Of a stretch of DNA of 34,801 nt, positions 32,181 through 34,801 are shown piece by piece (within the stretch, counting starts at the first letter, position 1; the number at the start of each line of letters is the position of its first letter). Position numbers and translations under genes: made by a program. Source of the DNA: Anaerolineales bacterium. GTDB lineage: Bacteria > Chloroflexota > Anaerolineae > Anaerolineales > Villigracilaceae. Below the pieces are notes generated by a model. The model saw only the letters and a program-made list of their open reading frames with translations. It was not told where the DNA came from and did not search any database. The stretch lies in the NCBI GenBank assembly GCA_016789345.1, contig JAEURG010000239.1, positions 1 through 34,801 of the forward strand, given 5' to 3'.

Positions 32181-32229
32181 CCGACAGTTGGTTGCTGACT
32201 TGTGAGTTTGCATCTGGCTGTCGGTTTTT
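32181..32229 (+). terminator. Intrinsic terminator after glnA
   Basis: Arms CCGACAG (32181-32187) and CTGTCGG (32218-32224) with a long loop, followed by TTTTT. The long loop makes it weaker than the other terminators here. Confidence 0.7.
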
Positions 32230-32241
32230 CATTAAACAATT

Positions 32242-32308
32242 GTAGGGGCGGGGTTATCCCGCCCAATGTATGTGATGCAATAAAAGGGCGAGGAGACCTC
32301 GCCCCTAC
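32242..32308. repeat. MITE-like palindromic element, second copy of the GTAGGGGCG family
   Basis: Ends GTAGGGGCG (32242-32250) and CGCCCCTAC (32300-32308) are perfect inverted repeats. Each half also folds alone: GGGCGGG/CCCGCCC on the left, GGGCGAGG/CCTCGCCC on the right. It shares its terminal sequence with the element at 5911-5972. It ends 16 nt before the exporter gene. Confidence 0.8.
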
Positions 32309-32324
32309 GAAAAAATAAAATTAT

Positions 32325-32951
32325 ATGATTCCACTTCTTATCTCTTCTTTTATTCTCGCAATTTCTTTTTGTGCTCCGCCCGGAGTCGTAACAGCCGAAA
32401 CCATTCGACGCGGTTCTGCTCGTGGATTTATCCCCGCATTGTATGTTCAATTTGGTTCATTAGTAGGTGATACCACTTGGGCAATCATTGCATTAACAGG
32501 TTTGGCATTTGTAATTCAGAATCCAATTGCCAAAACGATTCTTAGTTTAATCGGCACTACTCTTATGCTTAAACTAGCATGGGATGCTTTCAAAGATGCT
32601 CGTCATAATAAAGAATTAGCAATTGATTCAACACCATCCACTCGCGGAGATTTTGCTAGTGGTGCTTTCCTTTCATTAGGCAATCCCATGAACATCGTCT
32701 TCTGGACTGGTCTTGGAACAACCGCATTTGCATCTATTGCAGGTAGTCCGCAACCGATTCATTTTGCTGTTTTCTTTACAGGCTTTTTATTTGGTGCAAT
32801 TGCATGGTGTTTTGTAATGGCTGGCTTAGTGGCTTGGGGACGAAAATTCTTAACCCCAACTTTTTTTCAAGGTCTCAACTTGATTTGTGGACTGGCGCTT
32901 GCATATTTTGCATTTCGCCTTAGTGTTGATTTGATTCAGAATCTTATATAA
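32325..32951 (+). CDS. LysE/RhtB-family amino-acid exporter
   Basis: 208 aa inner-membrane protein with about six hydrophobic segments. Family features: the N-terminal FCAPPGVVTAETIRRG (LysE/RhtB-type PPG signature after TM1), FGSLVGDTTWAIIALTG, and FLSLGNPMNIVFWTGLG (NPxxxxFW-type motif). The substrate cannot be read from sequence; members export basic or neutral amino acids. The start at 32325 has no Shine-Dalgarno sequence and lies 16 nt after a palindromic element, so its own promoter is unclear. The histidine kinase gene begins 11 nt after its stop, suggesting co-transcription. Confidence 0.85.
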   Translation: MIPLLISSFILAISFCAPPGVVTAETIRRGSARGFIPALYVQFGSLVGDTTWAIIALTGLAFVIQNPIAKTILSLIGTTLMLKLAWDAFKDARHNKELAIDSTPSTRGDFASGAFLSLGNPMNIVFWTGLGTTAFASIAGSPQPIHFAVFFTGFLFGAIAWCFVMAGLVAWGRKFLTPTFFQGLNLICGLALAYFAFRLSVDLIQNLI

Positions 32952-32962
32952 CTGGAACTTGC

Positions 32963-34801
32963 ATGGATAGCAAACCAATGGGACAATCATCTTTAATTCA
33001 CGAACACCCGATATTTGAGATGACTACTCAACCTTTCTCTACTTCTGATAATGACCCGCGCTTGCTAGAAGCCTTACGCATTCTGAATCAAATCAGTTTG
33101 GCGATTAATCGTATTGGCTCAGAGGATGCGAGTCAGAATGCTTTAAGTCTGCAATTAATTGTAGAGAGTGCTATTCGCGTTGTGCCGGGTTCATCAGCAG
33201 TAATTTATACCTACGACCAAAGCATGGGGCAATTTGAAAAAGAAATGCGTGTTTCAGCACAACCAGATGAACGCACACCTGTTTCTATTCCAACACATGC
33301 AGATGATGAACCTCGCCCAAATGGCATTGGTATACGCGCTATTCAAAATCGTCATAGTCGCTTTTCGTATGAAGAAGCAGATTTAGATGTTCATCCATAT
33401 CATGCCGCTTTGGGAGTCAAAGCAGTTGCTTGTTTCCCATTAATCGTCGCGGAGCAAGTAGTGGGTGTGCTGTATATCTATTTATATGAAGAGAGGCAGT
33501 TCTCTCCCTTAGAGCAGTTGATGCTGGATAACTTCGTCAACCAAGCCGCCATGGCAATTTACCATACCAGACGGCTAGCTGGAATCCAACGTGATTTGTT
33601 ACGAAAAGAAGAAGAATTAAATCAACTTCGCCGAGCAGGGTTATTAATTTCTTCTCGTTTACGACTAGAAGAAACGCTCGATTCTATCTTACAGTTGGCA
33701 CTTGAAATTACAAATGCTCAATACGGAATCTTCCGTTTGTTAGACAAAAATGGAGAATTCCTCGTCACCCGTGCGGTGAGTGGATTAATGCTTGAACGTC
33801 CATTAGTAGAAAAATTACCTTTAGATGGTAACAGCGTCATGGCGTATGTGGCTCGTACACGCGAATCATTATTGATTTCAGATTTACGTCAAGAGCCATG
33901 GAAAGATATTTATTATCCGCTTGATTCAAAAATTGAGATGCGTTCTGAATTAGCAGTGCCATTAATCAATGCCAGTGGACGATTAGAAGGTGTTTTGAAT
34001 CTGGAAAGCCCAAAGTTAGGTGCTTTCTCTGAAAGTGATAATCATTCATTGCAATCATTAGCAACCTATGCCATTACTGCCATTCAAGAAGTGCGTTTGT
34101 TAGATGCTTTGCAAGAAGCGGCACAATTATTAATTTCTCAACCTACACAAAAAGTATTAGACCGTTTATGTGTCATGGCAAATGATTTGTTGAATACTTC
34201 GTCAAGTGCAATATGGTTGAAGAATGAATCAAGTGAGTTACAACTGATTGCTTCTGATGGTGCAAAACAAAAGCTTGAATCATTTTCAGAAATGAAGAAA
34301 CAAAATAATGCTTTGATACTTCCGTTAGGTGAGGAGGTTGAGGCGTTGGGAATGTTTGGGGTCTTCAACCCAATTACAAGCGAGGAAAGAAGCGTTAAAT
34401 CTGAATGGGATAAAAAAGTGTTGGCATGTCTTGCAAATTATGCAGCGTTGTCTGTTCAGAATAAATCGAGTCAAGAAACTTTAAGAAGAACACAAGAACA
34501 ACATTGGACTGCGGAGACGTTTGCGGCGGTGGGTGATATTTCTGCAAACTTGTTGCACAACATGAATAATAAAGTGGGTGCAATTCCAGTGCGTGTGCAA
34601 GCCATTCAAGATAAATATGCACAAACTTTGGAAGCCGATTCGTATTTATCAAACACACTCGCAGAGATTGAACATAGCGCCATGGAAGCCATGCAAATTG
34701 TGCAAGAGAATCTTTCGCATTTGCGCCCGATACGTATGGAAAAAGTAAACATTGCTGTTTGTATGAAAGATGCCATTCATGCTACCCAAATTCCAGCAGA
34801 T
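32963..34801 (+). CDS. Multi-GAF sensor histidine kinase, partial (first 613 codons)
   Basis: The frame is open from ATG at 32963 to the right edge. There is no signal peptide or clear membrane segment, so it is likely cytosolic. Three GAF-like sensor modules can be seen: about residues 30-210 (VVPGSSAVIYTYD, ALGVKAVACFPLIVAEQVVG, VLYIYLYEERQFSPLEQLML), about 225-390 (ALEITNAQYGIFRLLDKNGE, ELAVPLINASGRLEGVLNLE), and about 390-505 (more divergent, SSAIWLKNESSELQLIAS). A HisKA-like dimerisation segment follows, with the probable phospho-acceptor His532 in GDISANLLHNMNNKVGAIPV. The ATPase domain is beyond the window. The upstream neighbour is a LysE-type exporter. The ligand and response regulator are unknown. 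No clear Shine-Dalgarno sequence. Confidence 0.85.
   Translation, partial: MDSKPMGQSSLIHEHPIFEMTTQPFSTSDNDPRLLEALRILNQISLAINRIGSEDASQNALSLQLIVESAIRVVPGSSAVIYTYDQSMGQFEKEMRVSAQPDERTPVSIPTHADDEPRPNGIGIRAIQNRHSRFSYEEADLDVHPYHAALGVKAVACFPLIVAEQVVGVLYIYLYEERQFSPLEQLMLDNFVNQAAMAIYHTRRLAGIQRDLLRKEEELNQLRRAGLLISSRLRLEETLDSILQLALEITNAQYGIFRLLDKNGEFLVTRAVSGLMLERPLVEKLPLDGNSVMAYVARTRESLLISDLRQEPWKDIYYPLDSKIEMRSELAVPLINASGRLEGVLNLESPKLGAFSESDNHSLQSLATYAITAIQEVRLLDALQEAAQLLISQPTQKVLDRLCVMANDLLNTSSSAIWLKNESSELQLIASDGAKQKLESFSEMKKQNNALILPLGEEVEALGMFGVFNPITSEERSVKSEWDKKVLACLANYAALSVQNKSSQETLRRTQEQHWTAETFAAVGDISANLLHNMNNKVGAIPVRVQAIQDKYAQTLEADSYLSNTLAEIEHSAMEAMQIVQENLSHLRPIRMEKVNIAVCMKDAIHATQIPAD

Overview
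The window (about 34.8 kb, AT-leaning) looks like chromosomal core-metabolism DNA of a free-living bacterium, most likely a member of the Chloroflexota (Anaerolineae-like). This is inferred from a split purH, an alpha-aminoadipate lysine operon with LysX, an ammonium-assimilation block, and many palindromic or heptamer-periodic intergenic repeats. No phage, plasmid, IS transposase, CRISPR, rRNA or tRNA was found.

Layout. (1) Positions 1-18691, minus strand: a nucleotide-biosynthesis supercluster read in the order purL-purQ-purC-(unknown 4-TM protein)-purE-purK-purF-purD-purM-purH C-domain-purN-purH N-domain-guaB-purB, then carA-carB (carB runs off the left edge). All the enzymes from PRPP to IMP are present, plus the branch enzymes to XMP and AMP (GuaB, PurB). 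Genes are tightly packed, with several ATGA stop/start overlaps. (2) 18749-23858, minus strand: a five-gene operon reading as homocitrate synthase (with a C-terminal RAM domain), homoaconitase large and small subunits, homoisocitrate dehydrogenase and LysX, i.e. the first half of the alpha-aminoadipate/LysW lysine route. (3) 24209-32150, plus strand: ammonium assimilation with glutamate synthase large subunit, an Amt transporter and type I glutamine synthetase. (4) 32325-34801, plus strand: a LysE/RhtB-type exporter and the first 613 codons of a multi-GAF histidine kinase.

Regulation visible in the sequence. The nitrogen block carries six copies of a 16-bp dyad, consensus about TTACCC-N4-GGGTAA. 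Four of them lie just upstream of the -35 box of a recognisable promoter, centred 30.5-32.5 bp before the -10 box: gltB, amt, glnA, and a fourth promoter that ends about 100 nt later in a strong intrinsic terminator and so may make a small nitrogen-regulated RNA. The lysine operon and carAB are each preceded by a promoter, a short ORF (Leu/Lys-rich and Arg-rich respectively) and an intrinsic terminator only about 15-30 nt before the first structural gene, which implies transcription attenuation.

The other notable theme is 7-nt-periodic tandem repeats (different heptamers at each locus, some palindromic overall) lying inside conserved genes without breaking the frame: carB twice, carA, purB, and purL twice. 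Separate longer inverted-repeat elements occupy several intergenic gaps.
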